A stretch of DNA of 64,000 nucleotides from Sphingopyxis sp. 113P3 (GTDB taxonomy: Bacteria > Pseudomonadota > Alphaproteobacteria > Sphingomonadales > Sphingomonadaceae). The stretch covers positions 3,691,501-3,755,500 of the forward strand of contig NZ_CP009452.1 of NCBI RefSeq assembly GCF_001278035.1, in the 5' to 3' direction. The translations under genes and the position numbers were made by a program. The notes under the pieces were generated by a model. The model was not told the origin of the DNA. It searched no databases and was given only the letters and a program-made list of their open reading frames with translations. Below, one piece after another: positions 18,181 through 27,696 of this stretch (positions within the stretch are counted from its first letter, which is position 1; the number at the start of each line of letters is the position of its first letter).

Positions 18181-18780
18181 ATGACGCAGGTTGCCATCAT
18201 CTATCATTCGGGTTTCGGCCACACCGAAGTGCTCGCCGGCGATGTCGCGCGCGGCGTGGAGGCGACGGGAGCAACCGCCGTGATGTTGCGCATCGAGCCC
18301 GGCCAGACCGATTTCGGCGAACTTTTCGCGGCGGCGAACCAGGCCGACGCGCTGATCTTCGGATCGCCCACCTATGTCGGCAATGTGTCGGCGCCGATGA
18401 AGGCCTTCATGAATGAGAGCACGCGGATATTCATGACGCGCGACTGGCAGGACAAGCTCGCCGCCGCTTTCACCGTCTCGGGCTCGCCGTCGGGCGACAA
18501 GCTCAACACGCTGATCAGCCTCGCGATCTTTGCCGCGCAGCACGGCATGGTCTGGATCGGGACCGGGCAACTTCCGGGCAATAATGACGACACAAGCGCG
18601 GCGACCGACAGCGAAAACCGTATCGGCAGCTTCATCGGCGCCATGGCCCAGGCGGCGAACGACAGCGCGAAGGTCACGCCCAAGGCGGGCGACCGCGCCA
18701 CCGCTTACTCGCTGGGCCAGCGCGTTGCGATTGCCGCTGCGCGCTGGCGCGCCGGATTTCCCGCACGCGTCGCGGCCTGA
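18181..18780 (+). CDS. Flavodoxin-fold NAD(P)H:quinone oxidoreductase (WrbA-like)
   Basis: The 199-residue protein begins at ATG 18181 behind AGGAGG (18169-18174). Flavodoxin-fold markers are VAIIYHSGFGHTEVLAGDVARG (FMN phosphate loop), IFGSPTYVGNVSAPMKAF and the central DKLAAAFTVSGSPSGDKLNTL; an HGMVWIGTG segment follows, all as in WrbA/flavodoxin-like reductases. These reduce quinones by two electrons using FMN and NAD(P)H. The divergent HxlR regulator suggests induction by electrophiles or quinones. The frame is open upstream to 17944, but that part overlaps the regulator and its promoter. Confidence 0.88.
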   Translation: MTQVAIIYHSGFGHTEVLAGDVARGVEATGATAVMLRIEPGQTDFGELFAAANQADALIFGSPTYVGNVSAPMKAFMNESTRIFMTRDWQDKLAAAFTVSGSPSGDKLNTLISLAIFAAQHGMVWIGTGQLPGNNDDTSAATDSENRIGSFIGAMAQAANDSAKVTPKAGDRATAYSLGQRVAIAAARWRAGFPARVAA

Positions 18781-18789
18781 CGCGTCGAG

Positions 18790-18851
18790 GACAGCCGCCC
18801 GCCGGGCGGACTCCCCCGTCGCGGACGAACCGGTCCCGGCGGGCGGCTGTC
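18790..18851. repeat. Perfect 17-base inverted repeat, likely terminator of the flavodoxin gene
   Basis: The arms at 18790-18806 (GACAGCCGCCCGCCGGG) and 18835-18851 are exact reverse complements, with a 28-base loop. It starts 10 bases after the flavodoxin stop and ends about 75 bases before the thiC riboswitch. There is no T-run, so it could be a Rho-assisted terminator, an RNA stabiliser or a mobile palindromic repeat. Confidence 0.6.
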
Positions 18852-18925
18852 GGCACACTTCGGCCCGAAAAGCGAGCCCTCGGCCACACGCATGGACAGT
18901 GTATCGCGGCCGTCCTATAACGCCC

Positions 18926-20960
<2,035 letters not shown>

Positions 20961-21123
20961 CGGCGGGCGGGGGACGTAACCAGGAATTGTTCAGGCGGCG
21001 TAATCAGCCCTGAGCTGCCGTTATTACTCAACGCGGAATATGGCCGCCCCCCGACCGCTACGGATCACAGCTTCGAGATCTGCGGGCAGCTGCCGCAGTG
21101 CAGTGGGCCTCAGGGCGACAAGT

Positions 21124-21366
21124 TTAATGGGCCGCACCGAACGGCTCATGCCGATGCTCCAGCAGCCGCCTGAACGAGAACTCCCCGCGCCATGCGCGCT
21201 CGTGGAAGAAAAACACGACCGCATTGACCATGGGTTCGATCAGCGCGATTCCGCTGGCAACCGCAAAGGACCCGGTCAGCAGGTATGCCACCGTGAACCC
21301 CACCGAGAGGTGAAGTATGAGGAAGCTGAGCGTCTTGGCGACATCTCGGGAATCGACGCGTGACAT
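21124..21366 (-). CDS. DUF2061 small membrane protein
   Basis: From ATG 21366 the frame encodes 80 residues: MSRVDSRDVAKTLSFLILH, then two hydrophobic segments, then GIALIEPMVNAVVFFFHERAWR. This matches the DUF2061 pattern of a small two-helix membrane protein with a conserved His-Glu-x-x-W near the end. Function is unknown. The gene stands alone between thiC and arr. An inverted repeat TTGCG-N7-CGCAA lies 14 bases upstream of the start and could be an operator. The frame is open to 21402 but the extra residues are not conserved-looking. Confidence 0.8.
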   Translation of the reverse strand: MSRVDSRDVAKTLSFLILHLSVGFTVAYLLTGSFAVASGIALIEPMVNAVVFFFHERAWRGEFSFRRLLEHRHEPFGAAH

Positions 21367-21379
21367 GAGCGGGATTTTA

Positions 21380-21396
21380 TTGCGAATGCATCGCAA
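21380..21396. promoter_or_regulatory. Inverted repeat TTGCG-N7-CGCAA upstream of the DUF2061 gene
   Basis: The repeat TTGCGAATGCATCGCAA is palindromic in its five-base arms and has ATGCAT at its centre. It lies 14 bases from the DUF2061 start, a normal repressor position. I cannot assign a regulator. Confidence 0.3.
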
Positions 21397-21592
21397 CACC
21401 ACTCGGAAGAGCCGCTTTGTGTGATCGATGGCGGCGATAAAAGGTGTCGTGCATATTGCGCGCAGCCAGCCTCACACGCCGAAAGCGCGCCAAAGCGCCC
21501 CGCCCTTTCTTAAATTCCGAGCGAAAGGCTATGACGCAAGGCGCTAAGGGTAGGCGGACGAATAAACGCCCCCACTGAAAGCGAGGATCCGA

Positions 21593-22027
21593 ATGACAGA
21601 CCCCCACACCCCCGCCCCCACCGGCCCCGACGCCGGCGCGATCTTCTATCACGGCACACGCGCTGATCTGTCAGTCGGCGACCTGCTCACCCCGGGGCGG
21701 GCGAGCAATTATGTCGAAGGCGCGCCGCTCTCGTGGATCTATTTTTCCGCCGCGCTCGAATCGGCGATCTGGGGCTGCGAGCTCGCGTCAGGCGACGGCC
21801 GCGAGCGCATCTATATCGTCGAGCCGACCGGCGACTGGTTCGACGATCCCAATCTCACCGACAAGAAATTCCCTGGCAACCCCACCCGCAGCTATCGTAG
21901 CCGCGCACCGCTGCGCATCGTGGGAGAGGTCGAAAGCTGGACTTCGCACCCGCCCGAGGCGCTTGCGGCGATGAAGGAGGGTCTCGCCCGGCTGCGCGCC
22001 GAGGGGAAGGACGTCATCATCGACTGA
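21593..22027 (+). CDS. arr: Arr-type NAD-dependent rifampin ADP-ribosyltransferase homologue
   Basis: The 144-residue protein matches Arr over its full length: FYHGTRADLSVGDLLTPG at the N-terminus, WIYFSAALESAIWGCELA in the middle, RIYIVEPTGDWFDDPNLTDKKFPGNPTRSYRS, and the C-terminal GEVESWTSHPPEAL. Arr enzymes transfer ADP-ribose from NAD to the ansa-chain hydroxyl of rifamycins and so inactivate them. Chromosomal homologues are common in environmental bacteria; whether this copy confers resistance cannot be read from sequence. No integron attachment site or mobile element flanks it, so it looks native. It is convergent with an N-acetyltransferase gene. Confidence 0.88.
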   Translation: MTDPHTPAPTGPDAGAIFYHGTRADLSVGDLLTPGRASNYVEGAPLSWIYFSAALESAIWGCELASGDGRERIYIVEPTGDWFDDPNLTDKKFPGNPTRSYRSRAPLRIVGEVESWTSHPPEALAAMKEGLARLRAEGKDVIID

Positions 22028-22080
22028 CCCACTTGAGCGTCCCTGTTCGCCCGGACAACTGCCCTGACGCCGCCAATTTG

Positions 22081-22950
22081 CTATACCTCCACCTCGGCCG
22101 CCGCCGCGCGCTCGATCGCACCGCGCCAATGCGGGCGTGCGGGCAGACCGAACAGCTCGCCGAGCGCGGCCTCAATCGCGTCGGCGGCGAGATACCGCCG
22201 ATCGGTCGCGCCGTCGGCGCGGCGGATCGTCAGCCGGTTGTCGCGCAGCGCATAGCGCGCATCGGCCGTCGTGCGCGCCGCGATCAGCTGATGACGAAAA
22301 TGCGAGTCGGGGTGGGTCGAGGTGTACCAGTTGGCGACCGTGTAATCGATGACGGGCGGCACAGCGTCGTCGATGACGTATACCGGCAGCCAGTCGCCGC
22401 CCGCCTTGAGGCGCACGCTCCATTGGTCGCCGCGCCGCACGATGCGATAGCTCTCGTGCGGCGTCGGCTGCGGCGCCTCGCTGTCCATGGCAAGCGGCGA
22501 GGGGGGCACCGCCGACCCGAAGCCGACGTCAGCAAGCCACGGCCGTCCGCCGATCCGCACGCGCAGCACCATATGGCTGCGCGGTGCCGGCGGGGCGCCG
22601 GGAGGCTGCATCCAGCGAACCCGGCCGAGCAGTCCCTCTGCGTCGAAGCCGATCGCGCGGAGCACGCGGAGGAACAGGCCGTTCTGCTCGAAGCAATAGC
22701 CGCCGCGCCCACCATCGATGAGCTTCGCCTCGATCGCGTCAGGGTGGATGTCGACCGCGCCGTCGACCAGCGCGTCGAACGTCTCGAAGGGGATAGCGGC
22801 AAGATGCGCCGCCTGGAGCGCGCGCAGCACCTCGAGCGTCGGGGCGATCGGACCGGCATAGCCGATGCGCGCGAAATAGCGGCGCAGGAAAGGGTCGGTT
22901 GTGGACACTGGAACGACGTCGCTCTCGCGCGTCAGAGGGCGGTACAGCAT
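22081..22950 (-). CDS. nat: Arylamine N-acetyltransferase
   Basis: The 289-residue protein carries the NAT catalytic triad: Cys86 in GRGGYCFEQN, His126 in RSHMVL and Asp141 in LADVGFG. The N-terminal YFARIGYAGP and the IPFETFDALV stretch are family-typical. It acetylates arylamines or hydrazines from acetyl-CoA in the cytoplasm. GGAG five bases upstream supports the ATG at 22950. It is convergent with arr, separated by 53 bases. NAT homologues also act as amide synthases in rifamycin biosynthesis, but no biosynthetic genes are nearby, so a detoxification role is more likely. Confidence 0.93.
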   Translation of the reverse strand: MLYRPLTRESDVVPVSTTDPFLRRYFARIGYAGPIAPTLEVLRALQAAHLAAIPFETFDALVDGAVDIHPDAIEAKLIDGGRGGYCFEQNGLFLRVLRAIGFDAEGLLGRVRWMQPPGAPPAPRSHMVLRVRIGGRPWLADVGFGSAVPPSPLAMDSEAPQPTPHESYRIVRRGDQWSVRLKAGGDWLPVYVIDDAVPPVIDYTVANWYTSTHPDSHFRHQLIAARTTADARYALRDNRLTIRRADGATDRRYLAADAIEAALGELFGLPARPHWRGAIERAAAAEVEV

Positions 22951-23141
22951 GGGCAGGCTCCGTCTTGCGAATCATTGCCCGCCCTTATGAAAGCTCAACG
23001 GCGGTTGAGGTCAAGCGCGTCGCTCGCGAACGTGCGACGCGGAACTCCCGGCCGTCTGGCGGGTCTATTCACCGGGGTCCATTGCCGGCCTGCCCGTCCC
23101 CTTGGGCTTTGCACACCGGCCAAGACAGGAGAGACCTTTCC

Positions 23142-23591
23142 ATGAAACTGCTCCCCCTCATCCCGCTCGCCGCCGCGACAGCGCTCGCCGGCGGCTGCGC
23201 CTCGACAGGCGGATATGGATATGACGATGGCGGCTATGGCTATTACGATAGCGCCTATTACGACCGCTACGGGCGATATGATTACAACAACCCCGACCCG
23301 CGCTACGGCGGCTATTATGCCGATAACTACTATCGCAGCGACCGCCGCTACCGCGAGCGCCGACTGAACAATGATGACCGTGTCTATCGCGGGCGCGACG
23401 GCCGCTACTATTGCCGCCGTTCCGACGGCACCACCGGTCTGATCGTCGGCGCCATCGCCGGCGGGGCGCTCGGCAACGTCATCGCGCCAGGCGATTCGAA
23501 AACGCTGGGAACCGTGCTCGGCGCGATCGGCGGCGCGGTCGCCGGACGCGCGATCGATCGGGGCGGCAACAAGGACGTTCGCTGCCGCTAA
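23142..23591 (+). CDS. Tyrosine-rich lipoprotein with glycine-zipper domain
   Basis: From ATG 23142 (AGGAGAG at about 23127) the frame encodes 149 residues with a lipobox LAGGC (Cys19). The mature N-terminal half is low-complexity and very rich in Tyr, Gly, Asp and Arg (for example DDGGYGYYDSAYYDRYGRYD). It is followed by VYRGRDGRYYCRRSDGTTG and a glycine-zipper helix pair (LIVGAIAGGALGNVIA and LGTVLGAIGGAVAGRAI). Glycine-zipper 2TM lipoproteins of the outer membrane are typical in this group. The Tyr-rich head is unusual. Function is unknown. Confidence 0.8.
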   Translation: MKLLPLIPLAAATALAGGCASTGGYGYDDGGYGYYDSAYYDRYGRYDYNNPDPRYGGYYADNYYRSDRRYRERRLNNDDRVYRGRDGRYYCRRSDGTTGLIVGAIAGGALGNVIAPGDSKTLGTVLGAIGGAVAGRAIDRGGNKDVRCR

Positions 23592-23645
23592 GCCTTCCGG
23601 CGGCGGTGTCGCCATGGCATACTCGCCAAAAGGGAGATGATCGCC

Positions 23646-24152
23646 ATGACCCACCGCCGCCTGTTGATCCTTGCCGCTCTGACCGCCCTGACGCTCGCCG
23701 CATGCGGAGAGAACCCGAAAACTGCCGAAGCATCCGAAGCTCCTTCGGCCAAGATCGCAGCGCCTCCCTCTGCCCCAAAAGCCGACACGGGCCTTGAAGC
23801 CTATGTCGACCATTATCCGTTCGACGTCGTGAACGGCGTCACCTGGAACGACCATCCGGTGGTCAAAGCCGGACTTGCGAAGACCGTCACCAATGCCGAG
23901 ATACGCCGCACGATCGAAACGCTTGCGGGACCCACAGCGCCGATAGAAAGCTATGAAGGCAAGCTCATGTCGTGGGCATGTGAGACGCACAATTGCGGGC
24001 CGCATCAGTGGTCGGTGCTCATCGACCCGTCGAGCGGCGCGACCGACGTCTGCTATTACAATGAGAGCATCAACCGGTCCCGCGCGCACTGGTTCTTCGC
24101 CGGGGGAACCGAGCAATGGCGCGACGGTACCTGCCAGTTGAAGGAGGATTGA
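23646..24152 (+). CDS. Lipoprotein, unknown function
   Basis: The 168-residue product begins at ATG 23646; the earlier ATG at 23637 abuts the AGGGAG ribosome-binding site at 23631-23636 and is unlikely. The lipobox is LAAC (Cys20). An Ala/Pro/Lys-rich linker leads to a folded part containing VVNGVTWNDHPVVKAGLAKTV and SWACETHNCGPHQWSVLIDP, with three cysteines that could form a disulfide. The GPHQW and VCYYNES stretches recall small Cys-containing secreted proteins of sphingomonads, but I cannot name the family. It is coupled (TGATG) to the next gene. Confidence 0.72.
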   Translation: MTHRRLLILAALTALTLAACGENPKTAEASEAPSAKIAAPPSAPKADTGLEAYVDHYPFDVVNGVTWNDHPVVKAGLAKTVTNAEIRRTIETLAGPTAPIESYEGKLMSWACETHNCGPHQWSVLIDPSSGATDVCYYNESINRSRAHWFFAGGTEQWRDGTCQLKED

Positions 24153-24490
24153 TGTTCGTCGCAGCCTATTGGTGGAAGGTCCATCCGGGCAAAGAGGAGC
24201 AGTTTCGCGCCGCCTGGCGCCGCGGGACTGAGCTTATCCGCGCGAAATATGGCTCGCTCGGCTCGCGCCTCCACCGCGAAGAGGGGCCCGCGGAAACAGC
24301 GCGTTTCATCGGCATTGCCGAATGGCCGGACCGCGCCACGTGGAAAGCGGCGTATGATGCCAAGATGGTCTATGACGAACCCGCCACGCGCGCTGCCTTT
24401 GTCGATGCGATCGCCGAGGCCGGCGATGCGCCGCTACTGCTGCTCAAGGTCACCGACGATCTCACCGATCCCGCGGCAGAGGATCAATAG
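24152..24490 (+). CDS. Antibiotic-biosynthesis-monooxygenase-like (dimeric alpha/beta barrel) protein
   Basis: The 112-residue protein starts at ATG 24152, overlapping the previous stop by one base, with AAGGAGG at 24141-24147. The sequence FVAAYWWKVHPGKEEQFRAAWRRGTELI to RLHREEGPAETARFIGIAEWPDRATWKAAY is the pattern of ABM/DUF1330-like ferredoxin folds. These work as dimers in quinol oxidation, heme degradation or as simple ligand binders. No catalytic signature is decisive. Coupling with a lipoprotein gene gives no clear clue. Its last seven bases overlap the end of the convergent PepSY-like gene. Confidence 0.72.
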   Translation: MFVAAYWWKVHPGKEEQFRAAWRRGTELIRAKYGSLGSRLHREEGPAETARFIGIAEWPDRATWKAAYDAKMVYDEPATRAAFVDAIAEAGDAPLLLLKVTDDLTDPAAEDQ

Positions 24491-25029
24491 ATCGCGCGTT
24501 CGCGCCGCACAGCCGCCTTGCCGTCCTTCCAGTCGATCTCGGCGGCGGGTTCATCGGATTTTCCGGCAGCAAACAGCTCATAGATGACGGTGCCATCCTC
24601 CTGCTTGCTTTCGATGACCCGCACCGGCTCGAACGCATCGGGCGCAGCGCGCGCTGCGGCGATGACGGGTGCCGGCGCCTCCGCCCAGGGGATGTCGCGC
24701 TGCACCTCGACGACGGTGAAGCGCCCCTTCTCCTCGAGGAGGTCAAGCTCAACTTCGCTGCCGTCAGGTCGCGTACCTTCGACATCATAGAAGATCATTC
24801 CATCGCGCTGTTTGCGCTTGGCGCCCGTGATGGTCATGCCCGGCACGCGGCCCAGCACCGCGTCGCGTACGCCGGCGGGCAGATCCGCTGCCGCGACCGC
24901 GTCAATCTGGGCCTCGGGACCTGAGGGAAGCACCGAACTCGCCTCGTCCTGGGTCCTCGATTGGTCGGTGGGCGTGCCGCACGCGGTCGTCAAGAAGATC
25001 GCCAGCGTCGCTGCCAATTGCCTGCGCAT
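24484..25029 (-). CDS. Lipoprotein with PepSY-like repeats
   Basis: The 181-residue product has a lipobox TTAC (Cys17), then a polar linker. Two similar halves follow: LPAGVRDAVLGRVPGMTITGAKRKQRDGMIFYDVEG and the later APVIAAARAAPDAFEPVRVIESKQEDGTVIYELFA, each followed by a short beta segment. This duplicated helix-strand-strand pattern matches PepSY-like folds seen in periplasmic inhibitors and lipoproteins. Function is unknown. Its 3' end overlaps the convergent ABM-like gene by seven bases. A perfect GGTAGCGCTACC palindrome lies about 128 bases upstream of the start. Confidence 0.75.
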   Translation of the reverse strand: MRRQLAATLAIFLTTACGTPTDQSRTQDEASSVLPSGPEAQIDAVAAADLPAGVRDAVLGRVPGMTITGAKRKQRDGMIFYDVEGTRPDGSEVELDLLEEKGRFTVVEVQRDIPWAEAPAPVIAAARAAPDAFEPVRVIESKQEDGTVIYELFAAGKSDEPAAEIDWKDGKAAVRRERAIY

Positions 25030-25156
25030 CGTCGATCTCCTGCCACTGAGGTAACCGATGTCATCCTAGGCGAAACGCGCTGCCGAGTCCAATTTCCCGA
25101 ACAGCGATATCGCGGCCTCAGGCGCCGCGCAGGTCGCCGCGCGCGCGGATGGACTG

Positions 25157-25168
25157 GGTAGCGCTACC
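25157..25168. promoter_or_regulatory. 12-base perfect palindrome GGTAGCGCTACC
   Basis: This site lies between the osmC stop and the PepSY-like lipoprotein start. Its symmetry and central GCGC step resemble LacI-family operators. No LacI-type gene is present in the window, so the regulator, if any, is encoded elsewhere. Confidence 0.35.
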
Positions 25169-25181
25169 GCGCATCGTGGTC

Positions 25182-25610
25182 CTAGTTGGCAAGACTATGC
25201 GCAAGAGTGATCTCGCAATCGAGAAGTTTCGAGATCGGGCAGTTCGCCTCCGCGTCCGCAGCAAGGCGGGCGAACTCCTCAGCCGCGATACCCGGGATGG
25301 TCGCGGTCAGCGTCAGCGCCGATTTCGTCACCTTGAAGCCATCTCCATCGCGCTCGAGTGTCACGTCCGCGCGCGTGTCCAGCTGGCCATCCGAATGGCC
25401 GGCGCGCGCCAGCGCAAAGGACAGGGCCATGGTGAAACAGGCAGCGTGCGCCGCCGCGATCAGTTCCTCGGGATTGGTGCCAGGCCCATCCTCGAAGCGA
25501 GACGCAAAGCCATAGGGTTCGCCGTCGAGCGCACCGCGCTTCGTCCAGATATGCCCCTTGCCATCCTTGCCGAAGCCTTCGTAGCGGGCGCTTGCGCTGT
25601 TCACGGTCAT
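25182..25610 (-). CDS. osmC: OsmC-type peroxiredoxin
   Basis: The 142-residue protein has the OsmC (not Ohr) pattern: an N-terminal ASARYEGFGKDGKGHI, then the catalytic region NPEELIAAAHAACFTMALSFALAR with the first Cys, and a second Cys in ANCPISKLLDCEI. These proteins reduce organic hydroperoxides with a two-Cys mechanism and respond to osmotic or stationary-phase stress. It is followed 25 bases later on the plus-strand coordinate by the Mpo1-like gene, which lies upstream on the same strand, so the two may be cotranscribed. Confidence 0.92.
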   Translation of the reverse strand: MTVNSASARYEGFGKDGKGHIWTKRGALDGEPYGFASRFEDGPGTNPEELIAAAHAACFTMALSFALARAGHSDGQLDTRADVTLERDGDGFKVTKSALTLTATIPGIAAEEFARLAADAEANCPISKLLDCEITLAHSLAN

Positions 25611-25636
25611 TCCTCATCTCCTCCGGTTCGGCGGCG

Positions 25637-25978
25637 TCAGCGCGAAACCCGCGCCACTCCCGCACGATCGAGTTCGGGGCCCAGCCGCCCCGTCAGCCAC
25701 AGCCCCCACATGCGGAAATCGGCAGCGAGGCTCCAGAACGGATAGGTAAAGGTCGCAGGCCGGTTCTTTTCGACGGCGAAATGCGCAATCCAGGCAAAGA
25801 AATAGCCCGCGACCGGGAGGGCCGCAAACCACCACCAGCGTGCCGTCACGAGGGCCGCCAGCGCAATCGCCACGACGAGGCTCGTCCCCGCGTAATGCAG
25901 CGCCCGTGTCGAGGGCTTGCTATGCTCCCGCAGGTAGAAAGGCCAGAAATCGGCGAAGCTCGTGTAGGTTCGCGCCAT
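25637..25978 (-). CDS. Mpo1-like (DUF962) membrane protein
   Basis: From ATG 25978 the frame gives 113 residues: ARTYTSFADFWPFYLREHSKPSTRALHYAGT, then hydrophobic helices (LVVAIALAALVTA, WWWFAALPVAGYFFAWIAHF) and EKNRPATFTYPFWSLAADFRMW. This is the DUF962/Mpo1 pattern with the conserved His pairs (REHS, LHYAG, AHFAVEKNRP). The yeast member is a dioxygenase acting on 2-hydroxy fatty acids, which sphingolipid-making sphingomonads also contain; that functional link is inference. The longer frame to 26137 is not family-like. Confidence 0.85.
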   Translation of the reverse strand: MARTYTSFADFWPFYLREHSKPSTRALHYAGTSLVVAIALAALVTARWWWFAALPVAGYFFAWIAHFAVEKNRPATFTYPFWSLAADFRMWGLWLTGRLGPELDRAGVARVSR

Positions 25979-26060
25979 GAGGCAAGCATGCGTCCGCGAG
26001 GGGGCGGGGTCAAGGATATTGGGAGAACGCGAGTTCGAAGATCTAAGGCTTTCGGGCAGC

Positions 26061-26095
26061 AAAAACCCTCCCGCCAGCATAAAGCGACGGGAGGG
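26061..26095 (-). terminator. Rho-independent terminator of the 60-residue exported peptide gene
   Basis: Read on the minus strand, CCCTCCCG (26088-26095) pairs with CGGGAGGG (26066-26073) around a 14-base loop and is followed by five T residues (26061-26065). It lies 45 bases after the small gene, giving a strong classical terminator and supporting that the small gene is transcribed. Confidence 0.88.
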
Positions 26096-26140
26096 CTGCC
26101 GCAGGGCCGCCATCCCGGCCCCTGACATATGGGTCATGCT

Positions 26141-26323
26141 TTAGCGCGCGGCTTCGCGAACCTTTTGCACGGCTGGGAGCAGCAAGCCGATCAGAATTTG
26201 CACCGGATTGGAAACAATTGTGAGCCCGCCCTGCGTCGGCTGGGCCGACTGCGCCATCGCGGGGGTCGCGCTGAGCGCAATCGTCAGGGCCATCACGGGG
26301 GCAATCAACATCTTCTTGGTCAT
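26141..26323 (-). CDS. Small exported peptide with a DUF1559-like C-terminal motif
   Basis: The 60-residue product has a clear signal peptide (MLIAPVMALTIALSATPAMA, cleavage after AMA at about residue 24). The mature peptide of about 36 residues ends VQILIGLLLPAVQKVREAAR. That ending closely resembles the conserved segment after the prepilin helix in planctomycete DUF1559 proteins (LLLPAVQ..REAAR), though no prepilin cleavage motif is present. AAAGGACAGGATT before the ATG gives a ribosome-binding site and a strong terminator follows. Function is unknown; the mature form could be a membrane-active or membrane-docking helix. It is unlikely to be a random frame. Confidence 0.7.
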   Translation of the reverse strand: MTKKMLIAPVMALTIALSATPAMAQSAQPTQGGLTIVSNPVQILIGLLLPAVQKVREAAR

Positions 26324-26479
26324 AATCCTGTCCTTTCAAAAGCGGGGGGTAATCAACTCTCAAACTGTCTCGGGATCGTCCCGATGCCCCGCTTATGCCG
26401 CGGACAGTCCAACGCGGCCGTGATCGGCATCACTAACCCAAAGAAATTTCACAAGGCTTTGAATTTGCAGGGAAGAAAT

Positions 26480-26941
26480 TCAAGATTGGCGCTTGAGGCG
26501 TACGAGCGCGGCGTCGAGTTGCTGCAAGAATCGCGAACGATCGGCCTTGGAGAAGGGTGGCGGGCCGCCGATGCCCTCCCCCATTCCGGCGCGCAGGTCG
26601 GCCATGATGGCGCGCGTCGCGATCGCGGGGCCGATCGACGCGGCGGTGAAGGCCTTGCCCGTTGGGGCAAGGACAACTGCCCCCGCCTTGAGCGCACGGT
26701 CGGCGAGCAATATGTCGGCAGTGATCACGACACTGCGCGGCGTCGCAGCCTCGGCGATCCAATCGTCGGCCGCATCGAAGCCATCGGAGACGAGGACCCG
26801 CTCGACGAGTGGATGCTCGGGCACCCGCAGCCGGCTGTTGCTGACGATCTTCACGGGAACGTCGTGCCGCCAGGCAACGCGATACACCTCTTCCTTTACC
26901 GGGCAGGCATCGGCGTCGACCAGGATCACCGGAGCGTTCAT
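26480..26941 (-). CDS. yaiI: YaiI/YqxD family protein (DUF188, PIN-like)
   Basis: The 153-residue protein starts at ATG 26941, overlapping the tauE-like stop by four bases. Family motifs are [18 protein letters not shown] at the N-terminus, [14 protein letters not shown] in the middle and [18 protein letters not shown] near residue 100. The conserved Asp residues suggest a PIN-like nuclease fold. Function in bacteria is not established. It is the last gene of the coupled ung-tauE-yaiI operon. A TTGAATTT/AAATTCAA inverted repeat overlaps the stop (26459-26483). Confidence 0.9.
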   Translation of the reverse strand: MNAPVILVDADACPVKEEVYRVAWRHDVPVKIVSNSRLRVPEHPLVERVLVSDGFDAADDWIAEAATPRSVVITADILLADRALKAGAVVLAPTGKAFTAASIGPAIATRAIMADLRAGMGEGIGGPPPFSKADRSRFLQQLDAALVRLKRQS

Positions 26942-27696
26942 CCTGCAAGCCCTTCCCAGAAAAGCTTGGCACCGAGCAGCACCATGAGCAGATAGATGAG
27001 GGTATAGAAGCGCGCGCCGTCGATCCGCTTCAGCCAGCGCACCGTGAGCAAGGTCGAGACGATAGCGAGCGGCATGAGCAGAAGCGCCGCCACGACCACG
27101 TCGCGCCGGAACGCGCCAAGTGCAAGATAGGCCGGAACCTTCATCCAGTTGATGATTGCGAAAAGGACCGAACTCGTGCCGACGAACATCAGATGCGGGA
27201 GCTGGCGCGGGGTTACCCACATCTGGAACGGCGGCCCGCCCGCGTGCGCGATCTGGCTGGTAAAGCCCGTGGCTACGCCGAAGAGGCTGCCGACCCAGCC
27301 GGGCGAACGCGACGCGGCAACGATCCGCCCGCCGCGCTCGACCCACAGACGGTAGACTCCGAAAGCGAGCGTGATCGCACCGAGCGCGGCCATCAACCTG
27401 GCCTCATTGACCTGATCGGCGAAATACCAGGCGGCAGCGATCCCGCTCGCTGCACCGGGGAGCATCCACGCGACGATCCAGCCATCCCATGTCCTGCGAA
27501 ACGCCCAGACGCTGACGATGTCCTGTACGATCAGGATGGGAAGCAACAGCGCCGCTGCGATCGTCGGCGCCAGCACGAGCGCGACGAGCGGGGTTGCGAG
27601 CGCGCCGATTCCCGAGAGCCCGCCCTTGGCCATACCAAGCAGGATCACTGCGATGACCAGCACCGCAAGCGTCACCGGATCGGCCAGCAAATTCAT
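26938..27696 (-). CDS. TauE/SafE family transport permease
   Basis: The 252-residue protein from ATG 27696 has about eight hydrophobic helices with the family repeats: [24 protein letters not shown] in the first half and [23 protein letters not shown] in the second. Members export sulfite, sulfoacetate or other small organic anions across the inner membrane. The substrate here is unknown and the neighbours (ung and yaiI) give no hint. Start overlaps the ung stop (ATGA) and stop overlaps the yaiI start. Confidence 0.9.
   Translation of the reverse strand: MNLLADPVTLAVLVIAVILLGMAKGGLSGIGALATPLVALVLAPTIAAALLLPILIVQDIVSVWAFRRTWDGWIVAWMLPGAASGIAAAWYFADQVNEARLMAALGAITLAFGVYRLWVERGGRIVAASRSPGWVGSLFGVATGFTSQIAHAGGPPFQMWVTPRQLPHLMFVGTSSVLFAIINWMKVPAYLALGAFRRDVVVAALLLMPLAIVSTLLTVRWLKRIDGARFYTLIYLLMVLLGAKLFWEGLAG

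Noticed and set aside
21024..21224. 66-codon minus-strand frame downstream of thiC
   Set aside because: It overlaps the DUF2061 gene in another frame and has no recognisable features.
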